Position numbers and translations under genes: made by a program. From Rhabdobacter roseus (GTDB lineage: Bacteria; Bacteroidota; Bacteroidia; Cytophagales; Spirosomataceae), in the NCBI RefSeq assembly GCF_014202275.1, contig NZ_JACHGF010000010.1:62001-126000 (forward strand): a stretch of 64,000 nt of DNA, read 5' to 3'. Under the pieces are notes generated by a model. The model saw only the letters and a program-made list of their open reading frames with translations, had not been told where the DNA came from and did not search any database. Of this stretch, positions 16,020 to 25,353 are shown one piece after another. The first letter of the stretch is position 1, and every line of letters begins with the position of its first letter.

Positions 16020-17786
16020 CTACCGAATATCCAGCTCGAAGGGCATCCGGGCCTGGATGCCTTCCATGCGCAGGGCTTTTTGGTACATTTTTACGTAGGG
16101 AGCGAGCTCGCCCAGCTGCTTGTTGAACGCTTTCTCCTCGGCGTCGCCGGTGAGCTTATTGATCATTTCTTCCAGCGGTTTTTTCTTTTCGGGATAGAAA
16201 CGCACGCGGTAGTCGCCTTTGTCCAGCTTGGCAGCTTTGGCCGCCAGGGCGATGGCTTCGTCGATGCCACCGAGTACATCCACCAGGCCGTTGTTTTTAG
16301 CGTCCTGGCCCGACCACACCCGGCCCGACGCCAGGCTCTGGAGTTTTTCGAGCGGCATTTTACGGCCTTCGGCGGCTTTTTTAGTGAAAGTCGCGTAGCC
16401 TTCGTTTACGCTTTTCTGGAATATCTCTTTTTCAAAATCGGTCATTTCGCGGGTCACGGTGGGCCAGTCGGCGTGGGGGTTGGTCTTGACGCCGTCGAAG
16501 GTAATGCCCAGCTTGTTGTTCATGAAGTGCTCCACGTTAAAGAGCAGCGCGAAGATCCCGATGGAGCCGGTGATGGTGTTGGGCTGGGCCACGATGGTGT
16601 CGCAGGCCATGGCCATGTAGTAGCCGCCCGAAGCCGCCACGTCCGACATAGACGCGATCACGGGTTTTTTCTTGCGGGTGAGCTGGATTTCGCGCCACAT
16701 CACGTCCGAGGCCAGCGAACTACCCCCCGGCGAATTGATCCGGATCACAACGGCTTTGATCTTGTCATTTTCCCGAATCTTCCTGAGCTCCTTCACAAAT
16801 TTCTCGGAGGCAATGACGCCGTCGCCGCTATCGCCCGAAATGATTTCGCCTTCGGCCACCATCACGGCAATGCGCTTGTTGAAATCCCCCTCCTTCACGG
16901 GCAGGTCCGACTTGAGGTACTTGTTCAGGCCTACGTACTCAATGCTCTTCTTTTCGCCTAGCTTCAACTCTTTTTTTATTGCGCTTTCTACTTCATCGAG
17001 GTAGGCTACGTTCGTGATGAGCTTGTACTTGAGGGCCGAGGCCGGGCTGCGTACGGCCAGGGAGTCGGCCAGGCCGCTGAGGTACTCGGGCGTTAGGTTG
17101 CGGGTAGCGGCTACCTTAGCGATAAACTGCCCGTTGACCGACGAAAGCAGCTCGAGCGTTTGTTTTTTGCTGGCCTCGCTCATGTCCTTGCGCGAGAACA
17201 TCTCCACGGCACTTTTAAACTCACCCACCCGAAACACGACGGGCTTGATCTCGAGTTTGTCAAAGGTACCTTTGTAGAAATCGTACTCGGCCGAGAGGCC
17301 ATTCCACTCCATACCTCCCGCCGGGTTCAGGTAGATGTGGTCGGCTACGGAAGCCAGGTAGTATCCTTTTTCGGAGTAAAATTCGCCGTAGGCGTATATG
17401 AATTTTTTGGATTTTTTAAATTCAATCAACTCGTTCCGGATTTCTTCCAGCGTAGCCCAGCCTGCCATCGGCATTTCGGTTTTAAGAAAAACCCCTTTGA
17501 TGTTTTTGTCCTCCCGGGCGTTGCGCAGGGCTTCGCGGATGTCTTTCAAGCCCGTGACGTTGGAACCACCCACAAAAGGGCCGCCCAGGTCCGAAAACGG
17601 ATTATCCACGCCCACTTCCCGGATGGGATCACTCAGGTCTAGTTTAAGTACGGAATTGTCTTTGACGTTGACTTTCTCGTCCGATGAGAAAGCCGAGCCG
17701 ATGCCGATGAGCAGCAAAAGCGAAAGTACGGAGAATAATAAGATACCCACAATGGTGGCCAGCACGTACTTCAAGAATTGTAACAT
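16020..17786 (-). CDS. sppA: Signal peptide peptidase SppA, 67-kDa type
   Basis: 588 residues with an N-terminal membrane helix (about 8-32) and two ClpP-like domains. The catalytic Lys lies in the first half (YSEKGYYLASVAD) and the catalytic Ser in the second (SDVAASGGYYMAMACD), with NSPGGSSLASDVMWREI as the oxyanion-region motif. It degrades cleaved signal peptides in the membrane. The length matches the long, duplicated form found in Bacteroidota and enterobacteria. Monocistronic; upstream spacing to the divergent sixA is about 240 bp. Confidence 0.95.
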   Translation of the reverse strand: MLQFLKYVLATIVGILLFSVLSLLLLIGIGSAFSSDEKVNVKDNSVLKLDLSDPIREVGVDNPFSDLGGPFVGGSNVTGLKDIREALRNAREDKNIKGVFLKTEMPMAGWATLEEIRNELIEFKKSKKFIYAYGEFYSEKGYYLASVADHIYLNPAGGMEWNGLSAEYDFYKGTFDKLEIKPVVFRVGEFKSAVEMFSRKDMSEASKKQTLELLSSVNGQFIAKVAATRNLTPEYLSGLADSLAVRSPASALKYKLITNVAYLDEVESAIKKELKLGEKKSIEYVGLNKYLKSDLPVKEGDFNKRIAVMVAEGEIISGDSGDGVIASEKFVKELRKIRENDKIKAVVIRINSPGGSSLASDVMWREIQLTRKKKPVIASMSDVAASGGYYMAMACDTIVAQPNTITGSIGIFALLFNVEHFMNNKLGITFDGVKTNPHADWPTVTREMTDFEKEIFQKSVNEGYATFTKKAAEGRKMPLEKLQSLASGRVWSGQDAKNNGLVDVLGGIDEAIALAAKAAKLDKGDYRVRFYPEKKKPLEEMINKLTGDAEEKAFNKQLGELAPYVKMYQKALRMEGIQARMPFELDIR

Positions 17787-18025
17787 AGAGTAAGAAATTG
17801 TCTTTTGTAAAAAAACCAGGGGTTAAACTTCAATGCTAACCAATCAACAAAAATAACGATTAATTTTGCCAACGGTCGGGAGGAAAATGGCTTAGTGGTT
17901 TATTTTGTACTACGGACGGTAAAATTCAGGGGCCAACTACCTTACCTTTGCCGGGGTACTTTCCGCTGCAGAATACTACCTGGGCAGATCCGGTCTGGAT
18001 AGATCCGGTTTTTTAGAAAAAACAT

Positions 18026-18532
18026 ATGATGAAAAAATTACTGTATCTGGTGCGCCACGGCCAGGCCGAAGACCGGGCTCCGATGTTCCGGGATTTTGAG
18101 CGGGAGCTAACCTCGCAGGGCATCATGGACTCGGCCCGCATGGGCAAGTACCTGGCCCAAAAATCGACACAAGTAGACCGGATGGTCACCAGCAGTGCCG
18201 CCCGCGCCTACCAGACGGCCAAGGTGATGGCCGAGCAGCTTGGCTATGAGCAGGAGGCAATTGTGTGCGTAGACAAGCTCTACGACGGCGGCCCTCAGGC
18301 CTACCTCGAGGCCGTGAATACCACGCCGGAAAACTGTAGCGTTCTGATGCTTTTTGGGCATAATCCGGACATTACCTACTTTGGCGAGTACCTGACCCGC
18401 TCGGACGTGAGCTCCATGGAAAAAGGAGCCGTGGCTATCTACGAGTTTGAAGATCTGAGCTGGGCCGAGGTGTCGGCCAAAACCGCCCGGCTGCTGGGCT
18501 ACGAATCGCCCAGGCAAATTAGACTTTCCTGA
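18026..18532 (+). CDS. sixA: Phosphohistidine phosphatase SixA-like
   Basis: 168 residues of the histidine phosphatase (phosphoglycerate mutase) superfamily. The catalytic RHG motif is in LYLVRHGQAED (His about residue 11), followed by the SixA-type second Arg in SSAARAYQTAKVMAEQL and the late FGHNPDI His. SixA removes phosphate from histidine phosphotransfer or phosphotransferase proteins. Two ATGs stand in tandem at 18026 and 18029. Followed after 6 bp by a small membrane protein gene, likely co-transcribed. Confidence 0.92.
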   Translation: MMKKLLYLVRHGQAEDRAPMFRDFERELTSQGIMDSARMGKYLAQKSTQVDRMVTSSAARAYQTAKVMAEQLGYEQEAIVCVDKLYDGGPQAYLEAVNTTPENCSVLMLFGHNPDITYFGEYLTRSDVSSMEKGAVAIYEFEDLSWAEVSAKTARLLGYESPRQIRLS

Positions 18533-18538
18533 CTACCC

Positions 18539-18772
18539 ATGGCGGAACCAAATCGAAATCGCAAGCTTTTCATCTTTATTTTTATTGGGTTCACCCTGTT
18601 GATGGCCATGCTGGCCCTTGACATGGCGCGCCGCACTACCGCTCCCTGGAACAAACCCAAGCAGCTAGAGCGGGCCCTGCCGGGTGCGCTACCTCCCGCC
18701 GACAACTCCCTGCTCGACTCGCTGCTACGGGAAGAAAAAGAGCCCACTCCCGATACCCTTCGTCCGAAATAA
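18539..18772 (+). CDS. Small single-pass membrane protein, hypothetical
   Basis: 77 residues: short charged N-terminus (MAEPNRNRK), one membrane helix (about 10-28), then a Pro-rich polar tail ending in acidic/proline sequence. No family recognised. The 6-bp gap after sixA and the shared terminator downstream support a real, co-expressed gene. Confidence 0.65.
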   Translation: MAEPNRNRKLFIFIFIGFTLLMAMLALDMARRTTAPWNKPKQLERALPGALPPADNSLLDSLLREEKEPTPDTLRPK

Positions 18773-18775
18773 GTA

Positions 18776-18820
18776 CAGCCACCGCTCTACCCGTGTGCGA
18801 CGGAATAGGGGCGGTGGCTG
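18776..18820. terminator. Terminator hairpin between convergent genes
   Basis: Perfect 10-bp arms (CAGCCACCGC / GCGGTGGCTG) with a 25-nt loop between the sixA operon and the convergent SDR gene. The U tract is weak. Confidence 0.55.
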
Positions 18821-18855
18821 CCATAAATAGAAGTACCTGGTGGACAAATGCGTAA

Positions 18856-19713
18856 CTAGCCGTTGATCACCTGCCCGCCGTTGGGGTGCAGGGTTTGGCC
18901 GCTGATGTAGCTGGCGTCTTCACTGGCCAGGAAAACGTAGCAGGGAGCTACCTCGGCGGGTTGTCCGGGGCGTCCCAGCGGGGTATCTTTCCCAAATTTC
19001 TCTACCTTTTCGGCATCAAACGTAGCCGGAATCAGGGGCGTCCAGATGGGCCCCGGCGCTACGGCATTGACCCGGATTCCCTTGTCGGCTAGGTTGCCCG
19101 ACAGCGAGCGGGTAAAAGCCGTAATGGCTCCCTTGGTAGAGGAGTAGTCCAGCAGCCCCGGACTACCCTGGAAGGCGGTCACTGAGGTAGTATTGATGAT
19201 GGAGTCGCCTTCGCTTAGGTGCGGCAGGGCCGCCTGCGTAAAGTAGAAAAAAGCGAAGATATTGGTCGCAAAGGTATCTTTCAGCTTGTTCGTGTCGATC
19301 TCCCGGATGTCTTTTTTGGGATGCTGCTCGGCGGCGTTATTGACCAGAATGTTCAGCTTTCCAAATTCGTTCACCGTTTTCTCCACCGCCTCTTTGCAGA
19401 AGTTTTCCTCCCGCACGTCGCCCCGGATCAGCAGGCAGCGCTTGCCTTCATCTTCCACCATTTGCCGGGTATCTTCGGCGTCCTGGTCTTCGTTGAGGTA
19501 CACAATGGCGACGTTGGCTCCTTCGCGGGCAAAGTGCACCGCCACGGCACGTCCAATGCCGCTATCACCGCCGGTAATGAGCGCCGTCTTTCCATCCAGT
19601 TTGCCGCTGCCGCGGTAGTTGTCCCGGATCACGATGGGTTCCGGCTTCATCAATTCTTCCACACCGGGTTGGTCAGGCTGAGTCTGACCTTTGATTTTCA
19701 TATCGTAGTTCAT
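18856..19713 (-). CDS. SDR family oxidoreductase (YghA-like)
   Basis: 285 residues from the ATG complementary to 19711-19713; the frame extends upstream with an unlikely hydrophobic leader. After a ~35-residue extension (KGQTQPDQPGVEELMKPEP) typical of the YghA/general stress 39 group, the Rossmann motif TGGDSGIGRA appears, then NNAAEQ, the catalytic Ser in INTTSVTAFQG, and YSSTK (Tyr and Lys of the active site). It ends with the usual SGQTLHPNGG. It is an NAD(P)-dependent dehydrogenase of unknown substrate; relatives are often stress-associated. Confidence 0.9.
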   Translation of the reverse strand: MNYDMKIKGQTQPDQPGVEELMKPEPIVIRDNYRGSGKLDGKTALITGGDSGIGRAVAVHFAREGANVAIVYLNEDQDAEDTRQMVEDEGKRCLLIRGDVREENFCKEAVEKTVNEFGKLNILVNNAAEQHPKKDIREIDTNKLKDTFATNIFAFFYFTQAALPHLSEGDSIINTTSVTAFQGSPGLLDYSSTKGAITAFTRSLSGNLADKGIRVNAVAPGPIWTPLIPATFDAEKVEKFGKDTPLGRPGQPAEVAPCYVFLASEDASYISGQTLHPNGGQVING

Positions 19714-20084
19714 GATGGTTGCGAATAGTACAAAATAGTGAGTAACTAAAAGGGTGCTTAAAAACAGCCCCGCGGATTTGTACAAAAACCATATGCCACG
19801 GCGGGCCTGAAGTACCTGAAGGCCTAGCCAGGCGGGTCAGGCGCGGTTCCCATTTTTCAAGTTGTGCAAGTTGTGCAAGCAATTTCTCAGTTAGTGCCTC
19901 CGTAGGCTGCCTTTGGGGTCGGGTACGCTTTTTGTTATCATCCGTTTGAATTTATTGGTACCACTACACACACCACAAAGTACCCCATTGAGCAACATGG
20001 TACGCCGCCCCGGACTACTTACTTTTTTAGGAGTTGGCGGAAATTGTTTCTAAAAAATCATCCATAGCCCAATCGCATCACTAC
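19714..20084. other. Intergenic region between divergent genes
   Basis: About 370 bp. It contains a direct 9-bp repeat CAAGTTGTG at 19858-19866 and 19867-19875, followed by a partial third copy, and four GTAC words. An alternative TTG start for the downstream glycosyltransferase lies at 20034. No gene seen. Confidence 0.5.
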
Positions 20085-22451
20085 ATGATCAACTCAAAAA
20101 TGGATTCCACGCCCACGGTGGCTTTTCTGGGAAACTACGTGCCCCGGCGCTGTGGTATTGCTACGTTTACACATGATATGTTCCGTTCTTACACGGAAAA
20201 GTACCCCGGTACCCACTCTTTTGTAGTCTCAGTAGAAGATTTGCCCCATACCTACGCCTACCCCGAGGAGGTACGCTGGACCTTTGATCAGCACGATCCG
20301 CTCGGTTACCGGCGCGTGGCCGATCAGCTCAATGCTTCCGAGGCCGAGGTAGTATGTGTGCAGCACGAATACGGAATCTACGGCGGCGAATCGGGCAGCT
20401 ACCTGTTGCATCTGACACGCCATCTCACCAAACCTTACGTGGTGACGCTGCACACGGTATTGAAGGAGCCCACCCAGGCGCAGCGCCTGGTGTTGCAGGA
20501 GCTGGCCCACGGGGCTCAACAGGTTGTGGTGATGTCAGAGAAAGGAGCCGATATGCTCAACTGCGTCTTCAAGGTACCTTTTACCAAGATCAAAGTGATT
20601 CCGCACGGCGTGCCCGATGTACCCTTTGGAACCAAGGAGGCCAATAAAGAAAAGCTGGGCTTGAGCGGCAAAAAGATAGTGTTGACTTTCGGCTTGCTTT
20701 CGCCCAACAAAGGCATCGAGTTGGCCATTCGGGCTTTGCCGCCCGTAGTCGAAAAAATACCCGACGTACTGTATGTGGTGTTGGGGGCCACCCATCCCAA
20801 CCTGATCCGGGAGCAGGGAGAAGCCTACCGCAACGAGCTCATGGCCCTGGCCAAAGCGCTGGGCGTAGAGCGTAACGTGGCCTTTCACAACCGGTTCGTC
20901 GACGACCCTACCTTGCTGGAGTACCTACAGGCCAGCGATGTCTACCTCACTCCTTACCTCAACGAAGCGCAGATCACCTCAGGTACTTTGGCCTATAGCG
21001 TGGGCTGCGGGAAGGCCGTTGTTTCGACGCCCTACTGGCACGCCCAGGAGCTGCTGGCCGACGGTCGGGGTACTTTGGTGAAATTTGGCTGCCACCAGGA
21101 TATTTCGCAGGCGCTGCTGCGGCTGTTTACGGATAAAAAGTACCTCGAGGATATGGAACGGAAGGCCTACGCCTACGGCCGCTCCATGACCTGGCCGCAG
21201 GTGGCCGAAAGCTACCGGAAAGTGTACAGCAGCGCGGGTACCAAGCCCGCAAAAGTACCTAAGCCCGCTCTGCCCAAAATGAAGCTGGACCACTTGCTGC
21301 GGCTTACCGACTCCACGGGCATGATTCAGCACGCCCGCTACGGGATGCCCTATCGGCAGGAGGGCTACTGCATCGACGACAACGCCCGGGCGCTTTTGTA
21401 TTGCGTTAGGCTTATGGATGGAACCCAGGAAGTACCCGCCCGGCTGTGGCGCCTGGTGGAGACCTACGCGGCTTTCGTGGGCCACGCCTTTGACGAGGAG
21501 CAGCGCGCGTTCCGCAACTTTATGTCGTACGAGCGTACCTGGCTGGAGCGGCGCGGCTCTGACGATTCGCAGGGACGAACCGCCTGGGCCCTGGGCGAAA
21601 CCGTCTGCCTGGCCAAGCGGCCCGACCTCAAGCAGTGGGCGAGCCATTACTTACGCGAAATGCTGCCGACACTCTCAGCGATGACGTCTCCCCGGGCCTG
21701 GGCCTTTGCGTCCATTGGCCTCACGCATTACCTGCGCTACCAACCCGACGAGCAAGCCGCTACCCTGCGCAATGACCTAAACGCCCGACTCATGGAGCTG
21801 TACGCCAAGGTAGCAACGCCCGAGTGGGAGTGGTTTGAGGAAGGACTCAGCTACGACAACGCCCGGCTATCGCAGGCGCTGCTGATGAGCGATAACCCCC
21901 AGGAACGACTGGTAGGCTACACCACCCTTGACTGGCTCATGACGGTCCAGGTCGATGCGTTTGGGCTGTTCAGACCCATCGGAAATCAGGGCTTTGGCAA
22001 GAAAAGGCGGGAGTGCCTCACCGATTTTGACCAGCAACCCGTGGAGGTATGGGCCACCGTGGATGCCTGCCAGGAAGCCTACAATCACACGCAGGAAGCC
22101 AAATGGCTCACCCTGGGCGACCACGCCTTCTCCTGGTTTTTGGGAAATAACCGCATTAATATACCCATGTATAACGAAGAGACGGGCGCCTGCTACGACG
22201 GCATCCACAGCGAAGGGCCCAACCTCAACTGCGGAGCAGAGTCTTGTCTGTCTTACCTGGCGGCCCGCCTGCGGTTAGAAAGCTGGCAGTACAAGCAGGT
22301 GATATTGCGGAGCGCCCCAGTGGCACCTACCAAAGTGGCGGCAATACCTGTCTGGAAAGAAAAAAGCAGTACTCCGGGCAAAAGCAAACCGGCACTTTCG
22401 ATACAGCCGATCAGCATGACCGGCGGCCCGCGCCCGAACTTCGTGAAGTAG
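20085..22451 (+). CDS. GT4-family glycosyltransferase fused to a C-terminal (alpha/alpha)6 glycosidase-like domain
   Basis: 788 residues from ATG 20085 (alternatives ATG 20100 and TTG 20034). The N-terminal ~400 residues are a GT-B glycosyltransferase of family 4: FLGNYVPRRCGIATFTHDM at the start, VQHEYGIYGG, LTFGLLSPNKGIELAIRALP at the domain junction, and a nucleotide-sugar-binding region LNEAQITSGTLAYSVGCGKAV. After a Lys/Pro-rich linker the remaining ~370 residues resemble an all-helical six-hairpin fold (YCIDDNARALLYCVRL, DSQGRTAWALGETVC, EWFEEGLSYDNARLSQALL, DACQEAYN). The product is unknown. The following GH130 gene suggests a mannose-containing glycan. Its own terminator hairpin lies before the GH130 gene. 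Confidence 0.88.
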   Translation: MINSKMDSTPTVAFLGNYVPRRCGIATFTHDMFRSYTEKYPGTHSFVVSVEDLPHTYAYPEEVRWTFDQHDPLGYRRVADQLNASEAEVVCVQHEYGIYGGESGSYLLHLTRHLTKPYVVTLHTVLKEPTQAQRLVLQELAHGAQQVVVMSEKGADMLNCVFKVPFTKIKVIPHGVPDVPFGTKEANKEKLGLSGKKIVLTFGLLSPNKGIELAIRALPPVVEKIPDVLYVVLGATHPNLIREQGEAYRNELMALAKALGVERNVAFHNRFVDDPTLLEYLQASDVYLTPYLNEAQITSGTLAYSVGCGKAVVSTPYWHAQELLADGRGTLVKFGCHQDISQALLRLFTDKKYLEDMERKAYAYGRSMTWPQVAESYRKVYSSAGTKPAKVPKPALPKMKLDHLLRLTDSTGMIQHARYGMPYRQEGYCIDDNARALLYCVRLMDGTQEVPARLWRLVETYAAFVGHAFDEEQRAFRNFMSYERTWLERRGSDDSQGRTAWALGETVCLAKRPDLKQWASHYLREMLPTLSAMTSPRAWAFASIGLTHYLRYQPDEQAATLRNDLNARLMELYAKVATPEWEWFEEGLSYDNARLSQALLMSDNPQERLVGYTTLDWLMTVQVDAFGLFRPIGNQGFGKKRRECLTDFDQQPVEVWATVDACQEAYNHTQEAKWLTLGDHAFSWFLGNNRINIPMYNEETGACYDGIHSEGPNLNCGAESCLSYLAARLRLESWQYKQVILRSAPVAPTKVAAIPVWKEKSSTPGKSKPALSIQPISMTGGPRPNFVK

Positions 22452-22498
22452 AAAGCCCTTAAAGGGCTAATTATCAGAAAGAAAGTGAGTATACTTTG

Positions 22499-22550
22499 AA
22501 GCGACGGCGGGGTTTCTTTTCCAAAAAGAAATGACCCGTCGTCGCTTTTA
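22499..22550 (+). terminator. Intrinsic terminator after the glycosyltransferase gene
   Basis: 13-bp outer arms (22499-22511 with 22535-22547; one G-T pair) enclose an inner TTTCTTTT/AAAAGAAA stem. CTTTTATA follows. It stops or attenuates readthrough into the GH130 gene. Confidence 0.7.
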
Positions 22551-22661
22551 TAGGTATATTTAAATAGAGAGTAGTATGTTTACAACATGGCCGGTGCACA
22601 TACCTTATGGTTGTGCGGTACCGTTAATTACACAAATTGCAAACCTAAAGCCCTATTTCTC

Positions 22662-24125
22662 GTGAAGAAGATTTCGGTAGATAAAAAGGAAATTACCATA
22701 GTACCCAATATGAACCGCGTCATGTTGCGGCCTTTCCGTATTGATAAAGACCGTACCCACGGCCTGGTCAAACGTATCCTGGCTTTGTCGGAAGAAGAGG
22801 CGCAGACCAAGTACGAATCCGTGCTGGAAGAATTTGATCACCGCCATCGACGCTTCGAGGAAACGGTCCTGATCAACTACGACCGGATACGCCAGGTAGT
22901 TGGCCTGGAAACGGAGCCCAGCCGGGCGCACCAGCTACTCATCGGAAGTTTTTTTACGCACGAATATTCCATCGAAGCGGCGGCCTTGTTCAATCCGTCG
23001 GTGGTGTGGCACCCTGATCAGTCGGGAGTGCCGGAAGGCAGCAAGCGGTTTGCCCTGAGCCTGCGGGCTACGGGCGAGGGGCATATTTCGTCAATTATTT
23101 TCAGGACGGGTATTTTTGACGAGCAGGGCAACGTCACGATCGACGAAGACTCCGAGTTTTCTACGGCTCCCATCCAGTATAACGAAGTGCGGCTTTCGCG
23201 GAAGTTTATCATCAAAAAGGTAGCCGAGATTGGCCTGGGGGAGCTGACCAATGACCCGCTGATCGAGCAACTACCCGAGCGCTTCACGCTGGGCGAATTG
23301 AAGGGATTGGTGCAGTCCGACAGCCGCTTTGAAGACCATGTGATGCTGTCCACGGCGCTGGTAAGCCTGCTGAGTGCCAACTACGAGATGGTCTTTGCCG
23401 AGGATACATCGCTGTCGGAGCGCGTTATTTTTCCGTACGCCGCCCGCGAGATGAACGGCATGGAAGACGCCCGCTTTGTGGAACTGGAGGACGAAGACGG
23501 TACCTCGCGCTACTACGCCACCTATACGGCCTACAGCGGCATGTTGATCTTCCCCCAGCTCCTCGAAACCGACGATTTTATTACCTTTCGGGTACGGACG
23601 CTGGCCGGCAAAGGGGCTCAGAACAAGGGCATGGCGCTTTTCCCCCGCCGCATCAACGGCCAGTACGCCATGCTGGGGCGGCAGGATGGGGAGAACATCT
23701 ACATCATGTTCTCCGACGATCTTTACATCTGGCGCGAAAGCCAGCTGCTCATCGAGCCCCAGCAGACCTGGGAGTTTATTCAGATGGGAAATTGCGGATC
23801 ACCCATTGAAACCCCCGACGGCTGGCTGGTACTGAGCCACGGTGTGGGGCCCATGCGCAAGTACTGCCTGGGTATTTTTCTGCTGGACCTCCATGACCCT
23901 ACCCGGGTGATTGGCCGCTTGCCGTACCCGCTCATGTACGCCGAAGGCGAAGAGCGGGAAGGCTACGTACCCAATGTGGTGTACACCTGCGGAGCGCTAT
24001 GCCTGGGCAACCAACTCTTTATTCCCTACGCGAAGTCAGACTACTCCACGGGATTTGCCACGGTATCTGTCAGCGAGCTCCTGGCCGCCATGATCGGTAC
24101 CCGGGAGGTTATTTCCAACAAATAA
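22662..24125 (+). CDS. Glycoside hydrolase family 130 protein
   Basis: 487 residues from a GTG at 22662. The start is judged by family form (KKISVDKKEITIVPNMNRVMLRPF); an ATG lies at 22710 and the open frame runs back to 22587. It is a five-bladed propeller: FNPSVVWHPDQSG, the RATGEGHISSI segment near residue 155, NGMEDARFVELEDEDG with the catalytic-region Glu-Asp, the GKGAQNKGMALFPR segment, and LSHGVGPMRKYCLGI near the end. GH130 enzymes are mannoside phosphorylases or beta-1,2-mannosidases. This longer form, with an N-terminal ~130-residue helical extension, is common in Cytophagales beside a GT4 gene; the exact linkage is not readable here. Confidence 0.9.
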   Translation: MKKISVDKKEITIVPNMNRVMLRPFRIDKDRTHGLVKRILALSEEEAQTKYESVLEEFDHRHRRFEETVLINYDRIRQVVGLETEPSRAHQLLIGSFFTHEYSIEAAALFNPSVVWHPDQSGVPEGSKRFALSLRATGEGHISSIIFRTGIFDEQGNVTIDEDSEFSTAPIQYNEVRLSRKFIIKKVAEIGLGELTNDPLIEQLPERFTLGELKGLVQSDSRFEDHVMLSTALVSLLSANYEMVFAEDTSLSERVIFPYAAREMNGMEDARFVELEDEDGTSRYYATYTAYSGMLIFPQLLETDDFITFRVRTLAGKGAQNKGMALFPRRINGQYAMLGRQDGENIYIMFSDDLYIWRESQLLIEPQQTWEFIQMGNCGSPIETPDGWLVLSHGVGPMRKYCLGIFLLDLHDPTRVIGRLPYPLMYAEGEEREGYVPNVVYTCGALCLGNQLFIPYAKSDYSTGFATVSVSELLAAMIGTREVISNK

Positions 24126-24134
24126 AGTAGAAAA

Positions 24135-24182
24135 GGGTACTTTGGGGTGACCTACTTTCGTCAACGCAAAGTACCCCCTTTT
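24135..24182. terminator. Bidirectional terminator built on GTAC motifs
   Basis: GGGTACTTTG at 24135-24144 pairs with CAAAGTACCC at 24167-24176, followed by CCTTTTT on the plus side and A-rich sequence on the other. It sits between the convergent GH130 and aminotransferase genes. Both arms are copies of the abundant genome motif in opposite orientation. Confidence 0.6.
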
Positions 24183-24189
24183 TATAAAA

Positions 24190-25353
24190 TCAGACCACGC
24201 TCTCCAACGCCCGTAGCAGGGCGTTGGCGTCTTCGGGGGTATTGTACACGTGTGGTGCCACCCGAATGCCACTTCCGCGCGCCGAAACGTAGACCTGGCG
24301 TTCCGAAAGCGACCGTTGCAGGGCCATTACATCCAAGCCCGGCGGGGTGCGTAGGCCCAGCAGGTGGTGGGCCCGATAGCCTTCTTCTTCCAGGCCGTAG
24401 CCGAGCTCAGCCAGGCGGGGAAGTACCTCGGCCAGCAGCTCTTTTCCGTAGCTCTGAATGGTGGCGACGCCCCAGTCCAGCAGTTGGCGCAGGGCCGCTT
24501 CGAGCATAGGCAGCTGGATAAACTGCGCTTGCTCACCCACGTTGTACCGAAACGCCTTGGGGCGGTAGTCGCGGCGGTAGTGCGTGAGCTGGTGGAAAAG
24601 GTGGCTGTCGGGCCGGGCCATCCAGGTTTCTTCCAGCGGAATACCGTCGTCAAATACCTCCCCAAAGTACCCTAGCCCGAGCGAGTAGGGGCCCATGAGC
24701 CATTTGTACGACGCACACAGCAGCGCGTCGGGACGGACTTGGGCAAGGTCAAAGGGCAGCGCCCCTACCGACTGCGTGCCGTCAACCACCAGCCAGGCGT
24801 CTACGTCGCGGGCTCGGGCTGCGAGGGCCTCCAGCTCAAATTTGACGCCGTACATCCAATGCACGGGCGGGCACACCAGCAGGCAGGTACTTGCGTCCAG
24901 GGCGGCCAGCAGGCGCTCGTTCCAGCTGCGGCCCACGGAAGTGCCTTCCGGCATGGGCACGGTCTCAATGCTCAGGCCCTGCTCCGCCGCCACGCGCTCC
25001 CAGGCGTACACATCGCTGGGGAATTCACCGTCCAGCAGTACTATTTTCTGTCCTTTGGCCAGGCCCGGCTTGCGGGGCAGGTTGCGCGCTACCACCGCCA
25101 GTCCGTACGATACCGACGGGATGAGCGCAATGCGCTCGGGGTCGTCGTTGCCAATGAGCTCCGAAAACAACCGACGGACGTTCCAGGCGGGCTCAAAAAA
25201 ATCCGGTGGCGTGAGGGTGTGGATCTGCCGGGTGGTTTGCCGGATGGCCTCCACGCCCGCGGCTTCCACGGCCTGCGTAAACGGCCCGCGGGTGGCGCAG
25301 TTGAGGTAGTGAATGGCGGGGTCGAGCGAAAAGAGGTGTTTTTGGCACTGCAT
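24190..25353 (-). CDS. Class V aminotransferase (cysteine desulfurase-like fold)
   Basis: 387 residues from the ATG complementary to 25351-25353. PLP fold-type I: YLNCATRGP near the N-terminus, VVDGTQSVGALPFDL carrying the PLP-ring Asp and Gln-Ser, and SYKWLMGPYSLG with the Schiff-base Lys (about residue 220). The C-terminal domain has RVAPHVYNTPEDANALL, close to selenocysteine lyase/isopenicillin epimerase-like members. The substrate is not known. A 240-bp gap with seven GTAC words separates it from xerD upstream on the same strand. Confidence 0.88.
   Translation of the reverse strand: MQCQKHLFSLDPAIHYLNCATRGPFTQAVEAAGVEAIRQTTRQIHTLTPPDFFEPAWNVRRLFSELIGNDDPERIALIPSVSYGLAVVARNLPRKPGLAKGQKIVLLDGEFPSDVYAWERVAAEQGLSIETVPMPEGTSVGRSWNERLLAALDASTCLLVCPPVHWMYGVKFELEALAARARDVDAWLVVDGTQSVGALPFDLAQVRPDALLCASYKWLMGPYSLGLGYFGEVFDDGIPLEETWMARPDSHLFHQLTHYRRDYRPKAFRYNVGEQAQFIQLPMLEAALRQLLDWGVATIQSYGKELLAEVLPRLAELGYGLEEEGYRAHHLLGLRTPPGLDVMALQRSLSERQVYVSARGSGIRVAPHVYNTPEDANALLRALESVV

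Noticed and set aside
16020-16961. 324-codon plus-strand frame opposite sppA
   Set aside because: It lies entirely antisense to sppA, whose catalytic motifs are clear; no recognisable protein features.
17861-17950. Bacteroidota-type promoter (TAATTTTG or TACCTTTG) upstream of sixA
   Set aside because: The -7-like boxes exist but no TTTG box lies at the needed 19-21-bp spacing, and the second is part of the abundant GTAC-type vocabulary.
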